DNA of 64,000 bases from Baylisascaris procyonis (Eukaryota > Nematoda > Chromadorea > Rhabditida > Ascarididae), in contig JAZARR010000103.1 of the NCBI GenBank assembly GCA_037389465.1, forward strand, positions 62,001-126,000. Reading direction: 5' to 3'. The position numbers and the translations under genes are program-made. The notes beneath the pieces are model-generated. The model did no database searches. It saw only the letters and a program-made list of their open reading frames with translations, and had not been told where the DNA came from. Below, piece by piece: positions 1 through 14,189 of this stretch; within the stretch, counting starts at the first letter, position 1; every line of letters starts with the position of its first letter.

Positions 1-2988
1 GAAATATTTGCAAGTGCAAGTTATTTTATTCGATGTGATCGGTAATGATTGTCGAATTGTTTAGCGTATCATTTTTATATCACCTGTGTATCATTTGAGC
101 ATTTAATTACTGAAAAAAAATTTTACACTCAATAATAGAAATATATTTGATGAATATGACTTTATTTTCAAGTATAATAGAGTGATCTGAGAAGTTTGAA
201 GTATTTTGATCTTCATTCTTAGAGCCACTCATCGATCATATCACTAATCATTTTTGTACAAATAAAATGTCGTTGTTTCTTTTGAAATTTGTTTGCATAA
301 AATAATAAAATTTTCCCATATATTAATTGCCCGTTTTATGAATATGGTTTTATTTCCTTCAATATTATTTTCAATAATAAGAGCGAAAAGGTAGCCAGTG
401 CAGAGAACTGCAATCCGGCTTCACTCTTCATAATTCGTCGATCGATGAAATTACTTGTCGTAGATAATCTAATCATGCATTGGCTTATTCGAAATGTTGT
501 GTCGATTTGTGTTCGGCGTTATAACAATCGAAATGATATTCAAAAATGAAAAACTTTTATTGAATTTATTTATTCTATTGCAAGAGAAATTGCAGTTTTT
601 TTTTCCAACATACTTCTTTATAACAATAAAGAATGCATCGATATTTTTCGTTGGTTGCTTTCATTAGTGAATGATCTGAAATTCACTTTTTGATAGATGA
701 GAGTGATCAGAGATGATGAAATTCACTCAGCGAAAATATACAGTTAGAATATTAGGGTACAGACGGCGTAACAAGAGAGAATTTTTGCGGTGATGATTCA
801 TCGTGCTCATCGACGAGTATGAAGTTTATTGAGTTGTCGGTTTTGTTGAAGGCTTATGCGAGTTGGCTGGCTATTGGTTCTGTGGTATTTTTTCCCCTTG
901 ATACGAATAATATGATAGGATTTTAATTTCTGTTGCAATTACTCCCATCGTTTTATTCATATTTACATGTTCATAGCCGGTCACTGCAATGTCTTACATA
1001 TAAGCGTCCATCCTTACGTGTCTGCACATTTATAAGATAGCTTCGAGTCTTGGATGATCACAATTATATAATAGACTAGATGCGAAGTTAGCAATAATTT
1101 AAAGTAATGAATGGTAAACATGTGATTTACGTTATTTAAATATCAAAACAATGGGCCGAATCATTTCCGAAACCATTTCGCATAATTATTTTTTATTCAA
1201 TTTTCTATGATATTTGAATAGTTTTTTTTTGTTGGATTCATCCAGAATTTTGTGGATTTGTTCGGAACTACCGAAAATTTTTTCGTCCAAAATGTCACAT
1301 TCGCATTCGTAACGTTTAGTAGCACAAAAATTTTTATTTTTGCTTTCATTGACTCAACTTTCATTGTGGATTTACGTAAGTTTATTATTACAGAGATTTG
1401 ATTCCATATATACATTAAACGGAAGTTTTCTCCTTAATATTCTTGCTCACTTCGTTCTATATAAAGGAAGTTTTATGATATACCTCATCCGCAAAGGTTA
1501 ATGCTATTCTCTTAAAGAATTTTATTAGGAATAGAAAGCGATCAAGTTGGATAAAATATGCGGAAAATTTGGATTTAATATAGCTGCGGATTTTATTTTT
1601 ATGCTAGCAAGTATATACATCCGGAAAAGAAGCATGGATTTGAAATCTGTGCCGAATACCCTTCATATTTACATGAATGGTCAGTTAGTCATGTTAACTA
1701 TAACGTCAGTTAGTTATGCAAACCATATACAAATAATCATCGTAAAAATATATGCGGCATTTGTTAGATTGTAAAGTTTAGCAAGTTTGATGGTGTCATG
1801 TCAAATACCGAGAGGTTTATTCCGGATTCTGGTTCCCTTCGTTTACTACCGATGTGAACAATCCAGAAAGCAGCCATTTATGACTGCCTTAAGGAGCTTG
1901 GGATGAGATTGGGCTCGCACTTTTAGTGCTGCCTTTTAAATGATTTCCTGAATCTGCCCATCTGGCGTCATGATTTATTTAGATGTTTTCATATGCTCGA
2001 AATAGCTCCAGAGCATTCATGAATGTGACACGGTCGAATTTTCGGCGCTATTTCTCTCATCGGCGCTTGCCCAACAATTTTTTTTCTATACTTTTTGAGT
2101 GCAGTTTTCTAGCCATGAACAATGATACGCCATTCGACGGACAATTTTGCGTATAGAAATAAATACAATGATTCCAATCGTGAGAGTGTTCAACGCCAGT
2201 TTGATAACATTAGAACGTGCGGTGAGGTCGGTTTGTTTAATACGAAATTTTTTTACCGCAGTTTAGTCACTTGCATATCATTGTATTGCCGGGGTCTGTG
2301 TTTGAAATACTTCAATGGCGTGAAATAGTGTTAGGGTATAGTGGCGATGTGCTAAGTAGATATTCTACCCCACAGCTTGCCGGAAATTACGTGGAAATGT
2401 GACGTTTTTATCGCCGAAATAACTGAACACCATTCGATGTGTGGACAACTTAAGACATAGGCATTAGCACACTTATGAAGCGGTGATATAGGTGGCTTTT
2501 CGAATCCGATGGAGAAACGAGGGAACAAAAGAGATAATTTCGAGAGTTGTAGCAGTATTTTAGGATAACACTGAGACGCGTGTTTGCATCAAGAAACAAT
2601 TAATATTCACTAAAGGCAGACATGATTGGATTTCTGGATGAGGTTTGAACACTTCCTAGACGGTTTTCAACTTTGGATGATGAACAATATGTACTAGTGA
2701 AAATGTCTTGCATATCTTACTGAAAAAATGTCTTGCATATCTTACTGCTAATATGTTTGTAAAAAAGAAAAAGAAGCAGACGTGCACTGTCTTCGAACTT
2801 CATTCAGGGACGGTTACTGTATCAAACTGTGGTATGAAAGTGTCTACTTTGGCAGGATGGTACCATTAATCCTGACGTGTGGCCAGTTTTCGTAGATCAC
2901 AACGCTAACAACTCGTGTTCCGTACCGTCAGTACTAACTTTCTTGACCCATCTATGTTACAGGGTCTCTATTCAAAGAGTGCTGCAAA
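1..2988. other. Intergenic or upstream sequence with no recognised gene
   Basis: No exon with family similarity or matched splice phases was found. Open frames here have AT-driven composition and no motif. A 22-bp direct repeat (core GTCTTGCATATCTTACTG) lies at about 2700-2748. If the zinc-finger gene that follows is the 3' end of a longer HDAC6 gene, its catalytic exons should be here or further left, but I saw no deacetylase motif. Confidence 0.5.
2957..2988 (+). promoter_or_regulatory. Splice acceptor close before the UBP zinc-finger start codon
   Basis: An acceptor ending TTACAG at 2962 lies 26 bases before the ATG at 2989. It could be a spliced-leader acceptor, giving a 26-base 5' UTR. 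It could also be a normal acceptor: the frame is open from it through the ATG, adding a few residues of an upstream exon. This decides whether the protein is standalone. Confidence 0.5.
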
Positions 2989-4744
2989 ATGACCGGAGAG
3001 GAACAACCTGCTCCAAGCGGAAGTCAACAAGTGCAAGTAGCATTACATGCTGTCGTCCCTCTTACAACATGCCCTCATCTAGAAGAGGTTCTATATCAGC
3101 TATTTATTGATTCATATCTTCCATATGCATATTTTCTGTCTCATTGTAATTTATTATCACGTAGCAGGAACGTGTCGCTTTCGAAATTCTTACATCCATC
3201 AGGCTTGTTGCATTGATCAGTTGTACATTATTTTCGCCAAAATTTACCGTATTCGTGAAACTATATAGTAGTTATGGAATCTTTATATTTTTTACCGTAA
3301 TTTTAACGTTTCTGTAGTCCATTGGCATACTGTTTTTACCGTAATTTCAAACGCAAACTTACATTAAAATATCATGTATGGATTTTGCAAAATATCCGAA
3401 TTCAGATTTATTACGCGTTTTAAGCATTTACGCCATTCCCTTCCTTTTGCATCCCACTATATCTAATCAAGCTTTTTTTCGACTATTAACTCATCGATTA
3501 AAGGGCAACCTGCAATAAGACTGGCGCATTGGCATATATCGAAGTTCAGCATTAAGGCTGCTGCGTCAGCATGCACCAAAGTCCAGGTTAGCTTACGTGT
3601 GGTCCGAATCCTGAGCTTTAAAGCACATGGAAAATGCTGAAGAGGAATTCAAAATGGTTTCTTTGAAATTTAGTGCATTTACGTTACTTATGCGGCATTG
3701 TGAACTCATATGAGTTCTTTGTAATCTAACAATTTTGTGACTGTAATCTTTCAAGGTTCGACCGATTCCAAACGATGGAATAGATGCCTTATCGATTTGC
3801 TCCGAATGTTCATCTGCGGAAGAGAATTGGGTATGCCTCACATGCTATATGGTAATCATTTTGTTTATTCATTCAGAGATTTTTTTTTTCTCATATATCG
3901 ATGGAACGAAAATGAAAGAATATTATAGGTGAAGTGGATGGCCGCTTTATTTTTCTTTTTTTTTGTGGATTACAATCTTCTTAAGCAATCTGAGTCTCTG
4001 TAAATTTTAGGTTTTTTTATCAAATTTTTTTCAATATTCATTAATAGCATATAAAATTCTAAATATTTCAGAAAAATTTCAAAAACAGTTTTGAAAAATA
4101 GTTTTTCACTCATCTAAACGAATTAGCAAAAAAAGAGGGTACTTTTGAGTTGTAGCGTACGTTTGAATCAATTGCTTTAAGAAATCAAAAACAATGTTCT
4201 TCTATAAAAAGCCATAATGAACGGAACACTCCTTTTTCCTTAAAGGTGTTATTTATTCTCCCGTAAAACAATTCTGCTGCAGATTATTTTTTCTGCGTCG
4301 AAGTGTATTTATTACTAAAACAATGTTTAAGCAAAGGATCGCTGCAAAAAAACTGGAAACCACATTAATCTGGCAACATTGCTTTACATAATTTTTTTTT
4401 TGGTAGAATATTTTATTTGGTCAAAATTCATCGTCCTCGAGCGGGTCATCCTCTAAAATTATATAGACGATCTTTTAGAGTGACCAATCCAGAACAAAAA
4501 TTTGCATTTTTTTTGGAATAGATATTAACGTTCATATAATTTTTAGGCGCATTGCAGTCGTTATGTAAATGGACATGCGGTAATTCATCGTAATCGTAGT
4601 GGTCATTCGATGGCTATCAGTCTCACTGATATATCAGTTTGGTGCTATGCATGTGAAGCATATGTGCACAACGATATACTCTTACCTGCTAAGAATGAGG
4701 TGCATCGTTCGAAGTTCGGCGATCCAATACCGATAAGTGGTTGA
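2989..4744 (+). CDS. HDAC6-type ubiquitin-binding zinc finger (ZnF-UBP/BUZ) protein
   Basis: Three exons, 2989-3087, 3756-3851 and 4547-4744, all joined in phase 0, encode 130 residues that are almost entirely one ZnF-UBP domain. In HDAC6 and USP proteins this domain binds the free C-terminal Gly-Gly of ubiquitin. Zinc-ligand candidates are visible in order: CPH at 28-30, C48 and C51, CLTC at 60-63, C68, H75, H79, H85, and WCYAC at 97-101. R70 in SRYVNGH and W97/Y99 match the HDAC6 residues that hold the ubiquitin tail. The order C-x-H, CxxC, ENWVCLTCY, RYxNGH, GHS, DISxWCY follows the HDAC6 C-terminus closely. No deacetylase domain is visible in the 3 kb upstream. It is either a standalone reader or the 3' end of an HDAC6 gene whose other exons lie outside the window. 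The domain call is firm; the start codon is not. Confidence 0.87.
4444..4485. repeat. Imperfect hairpin in intron 2 of the UBP gene
   Basis: GGTCA-TC-CTCTAAAA is followed by a 14-base loop and TTTTAGAGTGACC, giving 13 paired bases with a two-base bulge. It sits about 60 bases before exon 3. It might be an intronic structure affecting splicing or a small foldback remnant; no function is known. Confidence 0.5.
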
Positions 4745-7700
4745 CGGCATATTGCTTCCACATCGCTGAAGACTTAACTTTTCTTTTGATCGATGCTAAT
4801 TATAAGGATTGACTTTGAAAGCATCGATGCCTCAAAAAAAGATTTGAGCTTCATTTTGAAAATATTTCTGTCATTTTTTTCCAACATGGCTGTGGATAAA
4901 AATTTTCGAGTTTAAGTGGGTTTTTTCTGGACATTTTTCTATATTTTTAGAAGAAGCATTGCTGTATATTAGTGCCCGAAATTTAGCGCGATTAGTTCGA
5001 GTTAATTGTCTTCATTTTCTTGTTTTCAAAGGATAACAGAAAACTCGTGGGAGAAGAATCCTCGAAAATTCCACGCTTTCAAATAGACAACGGGTGATTA
5101 GCAGACGATGATATTCGGAGTTGTTGCAATGTTTTTTATTCGAAAGTCCCTCCATGTCCTAATGATATCTAGCAAGCTTCGGCATGATAACTGCGCGGAC
5201 TCTCTTCTCTTATTGAATGAATAATTTTCGCTTAATGTATGGATGATTTGATAATGCTCGGTCTGTACAACCTATGTCCTTTTTTGAACATATCCAACCT
5301 TCGCATATAAGATTCGAATGTTCAAGTATGTAAGATTTTCGTACATAGGATATGATGCAGTTGATGATGGATAGTGCAACATGAAATGCTACAGCGATCT
5401 AGTTTTGTGCTTTTATTATATGGTTTTATTGAGGCACAAAGTCTCAATTCTGAATTCGATTTAGCAATTTTATTCCATTAAAAAAAAAAACAATTTCCAA
5501 CGCTTTATCGTATCATCATAGCCTTGCATATTCGACATTTCAAATAATTATGTCTTTCCTTTCATTTTTTTATTCGATTTTATCGTTTTGATTCTTTTAA
5601 AGCCTCTCTCTTTGCAATACGATAGAATCAACTTTGAAGCGGTGCTTTAAGAAATTCGATAGTATCTTTCAAAATGTGAATCTTTCGGAATTTCTTTCGG
5701 AATTTGAGAGGAATGTTTTGTTGATCCGAAAGTGTTTGAGAGGTGTGATTAATAGAAATGAATACTTGATGCAAGTAATTGATCCAAAAGTGATAAGCAT
5801 TTAAAGGCATCGTTTTTGTCGTTCGTCGGAAAATACAACGCAAATTTTTCTGGTCTGAATCTTTCACGTATACAATTTTTGCGCTGTCGCTTTTTTATCA
5901 TTTACATTTCTTTTATAAGGTGGATATTGCACGCAGCATGCATAGGGCTTCTTGAAGCCAGTTGCCTAATGCACATAGCCTTGACTTTGGATGTAAGCTT
6001 GCAGTGTTAAGGGTTAATTACCGGGTCCGGCTTCTTCAAGTGATGATGCCTTGCGGAGGGGACTTTATGTCGAATGCTAATTATGTCCATTTATGACCTT
6101 TCGTCTTCAAGTTGAAATTTTTCACTTAACAGGTTATAACGGGAGTCGAGTTATAACAAGAGTCGAATTTCGATGCTTAAAAAAAATAATAATAATAAAA
6201 TACAACGAAACCAGATGTCTTAGAGCAAGGACGTTGGCACAAACGAGAGGCACAACACTTGTTTGTTATAGTACGCAACAAACAGGAAGCAGATCGTTTG
6301 CTAGATGATTGTTTAAGGGTGTTTTGGGAAGAGAAATTACGTATAAATGCATAAAGTGATTTTCGTGGCATTTATGGTTGATGAATTGAACAGTATGAAG
6401 CGAGAGACGTCACAATCCAAGAGTTTAAAATTGTCGATATTTGGATGACTTTAAGAGGCAATGGTGATTACAAATGGGTGATTTGAGGGTCACTCATTTT
6501 GAAGACAGCGTTTACACTATACTGCTAAAAACATGAAGATATTCTAGGAAAATAAAAATAAGATGTGAATCGTATTTGTTGCATTTCATTAAATATAGTT
6601 ATTTCCTTTTGTCGACCATTTACATGCAATTTTGAACGATTTAATTTCCCAGAAATTACCGATTTAAAAACCCGCTGTTCAAAACACGACTCGTTTAGAC
6701 AGTGAAATGAAATAACTAAGCAAATATGTTTCTTTTCAGTTCCAGTCGTGCGTTAGTCGAAAATATAAGCAATGCGTGGAAACCATAAGCGCCAGAATAT
6801 CTAACAACTTGAATCAGAAAATTCACAATTACTTGAGAAATTTGTATGATAGTTGCATGTGTGACTTTCGCTGTATATTTACTGTATTTCCAGCTCCAGA
6901 TTTGATAGAATAATGTGCCTGTTTAGTAAAAGAACGGGTATAGCACGAAAATTAGAACACTCGTTTATGCGATCGCATCATTGATTGAGAGGTCAGTAAT
7001 GCATCATTGAATACACAAGGCACTACTAAAGTTTGAGGGGAAGATAAAATAAATATCTGTGAGCAGCATCAACAATTAATAGATCTGAAGTTTAGTGCAT
7101 CCCGCAGAGCTATCCAAAGATTTTCTTCTGAAATCAGCCGACATTTCAGAACGATAGCATTACAGATCCGACTATCCGAAGTAATTCTATTTCCTTATGA
7201 ATAGTCAACCGAAGTGTCTAATTTAAAAGTTCGATTTGATGTTGGCGCTTTATGAGATTAGAAAATGGCCGGAAAGTGAAGAATAATGGTAGTTCCGTTT
7301 AACTTTTTCTTAAGGTCGCATGAATAAAGAAGTAATTATATAAAAGTGCAAGTTAGTGAAAAGAAATAAATCTATATTTATACTCGTTAATTGCTACTTG
7401 CACTGAACGAATCGAGGGAATACAAATTGATCGACAATATAACTACAACAATTCATGACGATATTCTGCTAGCGATACGCATTAATAGGCTTAAACCTGT
7501 AACTCGCATAACAAATATTCCTCGGAATTTAAAACGAAGGTTTAAAAAAAATATATTTCAGCTAGACGTTTCTCTATATTTCACTCTCTAATCTATGACA
7601 CAAATTGTTTCCGGAATGTAAAAGATTAATGCGATAAACATGACGCTTCGCAGTATGCTTTTTTATCTCTGAAAAAAATGCATAAAAATGCACCGTCGAA

Positions 7701-10700
7701 ATGCAACAGCAATTTTGCAACAAATAATTTGATGCAAATTCTTGCTTTTATTTCAGAATATGATTGATTGCGATAGAGTTCCCAATGCTCTCAAAAATAT
7801 GCCTCGCCCGATTCTACAATCACACTCTATCATAACATATGTGCCGAACAATTAGTGCCATCTCGCTTGTTAATTACGTACACATTCGAGCAATCGTTTG
7901 CATGTTTCGCATAGTATAAAACTGCCTGTTTATGTGCATGGATTCGCTAATTTTATTGTTGCGTGTAGTGCATATCGATAGAGTTCCTAAATGGATGAGG
8001 CCATTTTTATCCTTTACGCCATTTTATGCGACTTTCATTTACTTCATAAAAATAAATTAGTTTTCTTTATCTATTTGCGATATTGAAACGTCTTTTGTAT
8101 ACAAAAATTTATTATCACATCGGCATCAAAATATTACAATGTGAGGCATTTTCCTATTCGAATTATTTAGTGCCAATAATACTTCAATTTCTTAAGTTAT
8201 TGAGTCACTGTATTTCAGAATATTAGTGATACTGAATGGACTTATATCGATAGTGCAAAAATATTCGATGCTCACATCTCATTGATCAAATAAATAGGCC
8301 ACTATCAAAATTTCTTAAACAAACTGATTTGTTTCGATAGTGTCAATGAAAATGCGAAAAAAACACAAATGTTTTTTTCTAAATATACGGTCAACAATGA
8401 GCAACATGAAGGGACTTGGAATATCACAACTGATTGCATTGCGAAGAATAAGCGCCGTTTTTGAAATTTGCATTTGCTTAGATATAGATTCGACGCTGAG
8501 TAGAAAGAAGAAAGCCATCATCGAATAGGAAACGCTATCATTAAGCGTTGCAAAAAAACATGGGAAATTTGATGTGCCATTTATTGCAAATAAATTAGTC
8601 AAATTTTCTAAAATGACACTTTAGAATCTAACATGTTGTACTATTAATGAAAAATATTCCTCGATCATGATCATCATCTTCTTCGGCTATACGAATATGT
8701 TCATAAGGATGTCGATGATAATTGGGAGCAAACGGATTTAGAACATCCTTCCCTGAAAACTACATCTTTGTCGTATAATTTGTTTTCTTCGTTCGATAAA
8801 CAGTTTTCTATGCGCCATATATAAGCGCAAATTGTATTTCCAGGGCATCTAAATTGAACTGAAAGATCTCAAGGGGGGGGGGTGATGGGAAGGTCTGTAC
8901 TATTTACGCTCATTCTTCTTTTCCTTCTTTTTAATACTCCGCATTCATTTCTTTCTGCATCTAGAAGGTGGCTGCGCAGTACGAAAAGGAGGATTGCCCT
9001 TCCTTGACTCCCTTCCCTCTCCTTATAAGCGCCGTATCCCACCGATTGTTCATTAACGGTGAACGTTATCCTTGTGGAAGGCAATGATAACGCAGTGATA
9101 ACGAGGATTTTTTATCCGCATTTAAAAAAAATAGCAAATTTGGCGCAAACATCTTGCACACATCGCTCACAATGCAGCCGTCTGGAAAAACTCATCGAAT
9201 AAAGGTTCTTGCCAAAGCAAAGGCGAGGAAGCGATTGAACTTAAAAATTTTCACCAAAAAAACTCTGTTGGTCTAAACGATGTAAAGAATTTCTCAACCA
9301 CGGAACATATATTATACTAAATTGGAAGATAGGATATGACATGGCAAGGTGTACTACTGTATTTACTCTGAGGTATTGAGAGCAGGGTTTTGAGGTAATA
9401 ATTAGTGCGTTGTTGGACGACTGATTGAGGTGTGAAGGTGTCGGTTGTGAGGTGGCGGGCGATGGATTGGGATTCGATGGAATAGAGCAAAGACACGAAT
9501 TTTGACTTGTGAGATGAAATATGGGATATGTACATGGATTCAGCGCTTAATGGACATTGTAGTGTGTTCACGCTATCTTATGAATGTGATATAGTCGTTA
9601 CTTACATCTAAACGACTGTGTTGATGAGTAGATTGCTCAAAGTAACGCTGCAATGGGTGCTTGATCGAGGATGCGTCTCGCATTTCCGGATGTTGTATGC
9701 ACTGTAGATGTTATGGAAATACAGGTCGACGGTGGAATTTTCAAGTAGAAATTCGTGATGCTTGGACTAATGGTGTATCCGAAATTACCACTTGTACTTC
9801 CATGGCATACATCAATTAAACTTGAACTGTCATTGCATCCACGTGCATCACCGAAATAAAGCATTTCATAATCGAATTTCAATGCATTTTAACATAAATA
9901 AAACTAATGAGCAAATTCCATAAATCTGCCCGAACGATTTTTCCAGTGGAGTCGGGAAATTTCATACCCGAAAGTTTATCCATTCGTTGAATTTCGAGAA
10001 TTTGCTTACATTAAGTGAACTAATTTTATACAATATCTATGGCATATTTGCCGTTTATTATCAATAAGAAGTTTGAATTTCAGTCGGACATAATAACTTC
10101 GCAATGCCCGAAAATTTATTAAATCTATAAATTTTGTTGCAATGAATGCACAACATTATTCATAGAATATAAGCGATGAAACGAGAACCTTTATACTCTT
10201 CAGGAGGTTGTCTCACCGCCCATTGATGAAAGCACCGATGCCAACTCAATTGTGGCTTCATATGTCTTGGACGTATTTTTAAGGCTGTTTTCTGCAACTT
10301 AGCAGCTGAATGGCTATTATCGATAACGCTTAGAATCATCACTAAGGGTTCATTCCAAAGAGCCAGATGATATCTGAGCTTATGAAATGAAAATATTTCC
10401 TCATTTACCTTCTATGAATAGATTTCAATAACTATCACTTCAAAATAATAAAAGTTATGAAGTTAATGCTCTAAAATTGAATGCTTTTCTTGTAACGATT
10501 CCTCGCTATCTATGGGTATGGAAATCCGCAGAAGAGAGTGCATTCTCATTCAGTGAACTTTGCATCCGCCTTAGATAGCCTTCTTTTACGAAAATTGGTT
10601 GGATTTTTTAAAGTTTGGAAGCCGGTCTCATATTAGTCCTAGATACCTATATCGTTTATTCTGTTCGAATAGATATTATGGATGTGCAGAATATCTACAG

Positions 10701-10949
10701 TTCGTGACTTATGTTTTTTTTTTGAAAAAAAAAAGTTTAAAACCTCATGAAAAGAAAATGCGAAAAACCTGAGCATGGGTTCCCCTAAAGTAGATTCAAA
10801 TCAGAGATTCAGCAATATTATATGAAGCGGCTTTACATCTTTGAAACGAATCCCCAACGTTCACTATGTAAACAAATTCGGAAAGATTTGTGGAATACCT
10901 TTAACCATTAAGCATGCCTAAAGCAAAAACAAAATGAAATAAAGCATAC
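4745..10949. other. Long stretch without an identified gene, with a few orphan exon candidates
   Basis: No protein family was recognised over about 6.2 kb. Isolated acceptor-plus-open-frame stretches occur at 6739 (listed separately) and at 7758, where TATTTCAG is followed by 32 open codons. On the minus strand, 9317-9571 and 9637-9882 have Ser/Thr/Pro-rich frames. The stretch 10216-10295 has an acceptor TTGCAG and a GTGAGA donor. These minus-strand stretches may be further 3' exons of the Ser-rich gene at 10950-14189, but I could not fix their phase. A run of ten G lies near 8873. Confidence 0.4.
6739..6915 (+). CDS. Orphan exon candidate, Cys-containing
   Basis: A strong acceptor (TTCTTTTCAG) is followed by 58 open codons and a stop, with no methionine at the front. 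The peptide starts FQSCVSRKYKQCVE and has five or more cysteines in two clusters, a composition seen in secreted nematode proteins. A possible donor (GTATGA) inside the frame would shorten it. No partner exon was found, so this may be chance. Confidence 0.22.
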
Positions 10950-13900
10950 AATTGCCGGCTTGTGGAAAACAGGCTCTGCACTATGGTATCGACGGACCGC
11001 CTCGGCCCATTCGATATCCTCATCCCGTAATCGAACCATTGAATGCTCCGAGAGTTGACTGAGAGGTTTAAATGACGAGAAATCTGCGGACGTATCTGAC
11101 GAGTGAATGCTTTCACTTGATACAGTTCTCGATCTGAACAAGCATCTACCTGAGTTCCACTTATACTCACATTCATGCTTTTGGAAGCGGTATGAAGGCG
11201 GAGCATCACATCACAGAGCTTACAAACATATCACGACAGTCTGAAGGCATCACAGAGCTTCTAAGCTGTCATTTTTCGTAATGACATTTGTTCGATCTCA
11301 ATAAAAGTATTTTTCCAAATTAATGTGCCCTGCATGCAATATTATCAACTGCAGAAACGTTCAGTTATTATATTTTCTGCTAAAATTTAATGGTGAAGTT
11401 CAATCTGCAATCAACTTTCATGAATGATAGAAAATCATAGCAAAGTGCGCATATATTTTTTGTACGCATAAATAGGTGTTTCAAGAGATTTGATAATATC
11501 ATATGCTACACAATTGTTTGATATAAGTCAGCTATAAATAATATAAAAATTTGAAATGAGATGAAACCTTTGATCGTCTTCATCACTCGTATGCAACTCA
11601 CTGTCGACCTCATCTCTGGAATCGCCGGCCGATATTTCCGATTCGCTCGACTCACTTTCACCCGTTGGTAAACTCAACGAGAAATCAAAGCGAGTCCCAA
11701 GAGTCCTAAAAATCTTCCCTATTCAATTGAAGAAAAGTCTCAGGACCTTCGTTTCTTTTGTATGGCTCGAGGAGATACACCGTTCCACGAGGTTTATATT
11801 CAAGAGCGGACCTTTATTCAGGTAAACACACCTATTGAGATGAAAGATTCAGTTATTGCATAAGCCAATCATCAGACATTCTGATATGCGACAAAAATTG
11901 TACATCCAAAAAATTCGTTTTTCTTCATACACTGTTACCGGTTTCTAGTGGTTTTTCTGTGCTTCTGTTTGCTTTTTATATTTACACTACGAATGCCACT
12001 CCGCCTATATCCCCTCATATGAGGGAATTTAGTGCTGAACACAAAAATCTTCGTACGGATCGTAATGAAACCTTCGAAGTTATTGCATACGCGGTTAGCG
12101 ACGCTTCTATGATGCTAGTAACAAAAACAACGACCTCAATATGCTCTCAAAGTGTGATTTTTGGATAGAAAATTCAAATATTTCTCTTTCCGAAATAAAG
12201 CCTTCAAGCGAATTAAAAACATCACAATCGGCATTTTCATTGAAAGAAATAGAAGAGCCGCTGAAATATGATAGAATAAAAGAACATCTGATCACCAGTT
12301 CAATCTACAGAGAGCCGAAACAGTCAATCTCTCACGAAGAACATTTTTGACTGAAGCAAAGAATATTAAGATACACAAAAATCAACCATTGCAAGTCCAG
12401 AGTACACACGCATCAATTCAATTCTCACTGCACTATATTAAAACAAGACTGATACTGAATAATTCGTTCATCTGACCTTACAACTTTCACGATATTGAAT
12501 CAAAACTAATCTCCTTCACGTATATGTTCGGAAATTATGGTAATATTGCTAACAAGGGAAACAATAAAAACAAATAGTTGAACGACTTACGTTACCCATG
12601 AGCTGCTTGAGTTTACGCTAGCATTGCTTGTAACTTCTTCAATAGTGCTTGATTTAGTTGTTGTGTGATCCTTAAAAAATTGAGCTAGCCTGAGAGATAA
12701 TTCCAATTGAAGCACAATCGACGATTAATAATTTTTAGATTCCGTGTAAAATGACTGAAACCTAAATATAGATAAAAGAAAAATTACAATACCCATGGAA
12801 TATTTTTTCACAATGAAGGCAATTTTTAAAAATAGTCACTTAAAGACGGTGGAAAACTCTTACTATTTGTTCACTTAGAATGTCGAAATGTTAGTAACGG
12901 CGATAATAGCGGACAATTCCCTCACCTCAGAAGCGTAATAATCGCTCCTTCTGGAAGAGTTTGGCGTAATATGATTCATAGTAAAATCGTCGCAATATCG
13001 ATGTTTATTTCTTTTCGAGCAATGTCTTCGCATAGCATTGCCCATTGAAGCTTCTTTCTTCGTTATGGTTTGATGTGCTTGGATGTTCAGTTTCGCATTG
13101 AAATTTCCGTCCTACAATTATTCCTAAATTCTACTGCAAAAAATACTATAGAAACAAATTCATCAGTTATTAACGCTTTACGAAGCTCAAGCATCATTTA
13201 ACATCTAAGCATTCTTGCATAATCAAGGCTATTATAGGTCCTCATCAGTTTTTCTTTTTTTTTTGTGATTGATGGATTCATTCTCCAATGATTTATGAAA
13301 ATATTCAAGTTGGATGTAGTGCTTTTTTTGAATTCTAGCAACCGAAAATTAGTGGAATTCAACGCTTTTGTTTTTGCCGCAGTAAAGCAATGCCGCCAGA
13401 TGATCAATTTTGCGATCAAATTTTTATTCGATGACATATAATGTTCCCGAAACGATAAAAAAAACGCCTCATTGCGACTCATTTATTTATAGTTGATTGA
13501 GTAAGTAACCTATCTAATAGGCCGCAATTGTAGATGATGAGCTCATTCAATATATAAAGCATAAATGAGCGTATCAGTTTATATTAGAGAGCAAATGGGA
13601 AACTAATTTAGGAGTAATTACTTTAATACCGTACGCAATGTTCAGATTTTTTTTAATGAACCGAGCCGCAAGATTTTTATTCAGCCATCGGTTGAAAAAA
13701 TTTTACTCAATATGAAAATTTCAACTGAAAGTACGCTTAAGAGCGATTTAAGTCGTTGAACGTTAATTAGTTACGCTTTTGTGCACATCGACGAATGTAC
13801 TCTCCAGCCAAAATGTACTATTATTTCAGAGATTTAAGGAACATTTGAAAATGAACGCAAAAACGTGTCAAGGAAAGTGCCGTGTATGACATAACGCATG

Positions 13901-14189
13901 TCGCTACAAACGTCTTTATCGATGAAAGACCGAATGCGTAAACACTCCAAAAGATATAACAACATTAGCTGATTATTTCAGTCAGTTCAGTAGTGCAGAA
14001 AGAAATTTCTAGCTCTTTCATAAGGTAACAGGTAAAAGTAAGTTTGTGAGCGGAGATAAGATTGTAATTTAAGACAAAAATTTTCTCTTCTTTCAAAGAG
14101 AGCATTACATTTGTTGGGCCACAGCACGCGATATCCAGAATATATATCCTCACGCGTCCAGTTTCACAAGAGGAACCAACCACCGGTAG
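10950..14189 (-). CDS. Unidentified multi-exon gene encoding a Ser-rich protein (partial model)
   Basis: Read on the minus strand, five exons are supported: 14189-14154 (weak), 13111-12926, 12689-12591, 11705-11568 and 11133-10950. Phases match exactly from 12591 to 11705 and from 11568 to 11133, and 14154 to 13111 also match in phase 0. The join 12926 to 12689 does not match, so an exon or a different border is missing there. The product has a basic stretch (AMRRHCSKRNKHRY), then a Ser/acidic region (GESESSESEISAGDS), SELHTSDEDD, and an ordered stretch, RLRDEDIEWAEAVRRYHS. Neither end is found. I do not recognise the family; low complexity suggests a mostly disordered regulatory protein with phosphorylation sites. 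The last exon ends at a GTATGC donor, so more sequence follows to the left. It is divergent from the HES gene. Confidence 0.5.

Noticed and set aside
11959..12350. Two overlapping plus-strand open frames (69 codons each)
   Set aside because: Different frames with no splice site to join them, antisense to introns of the better supported minus-strand gene.
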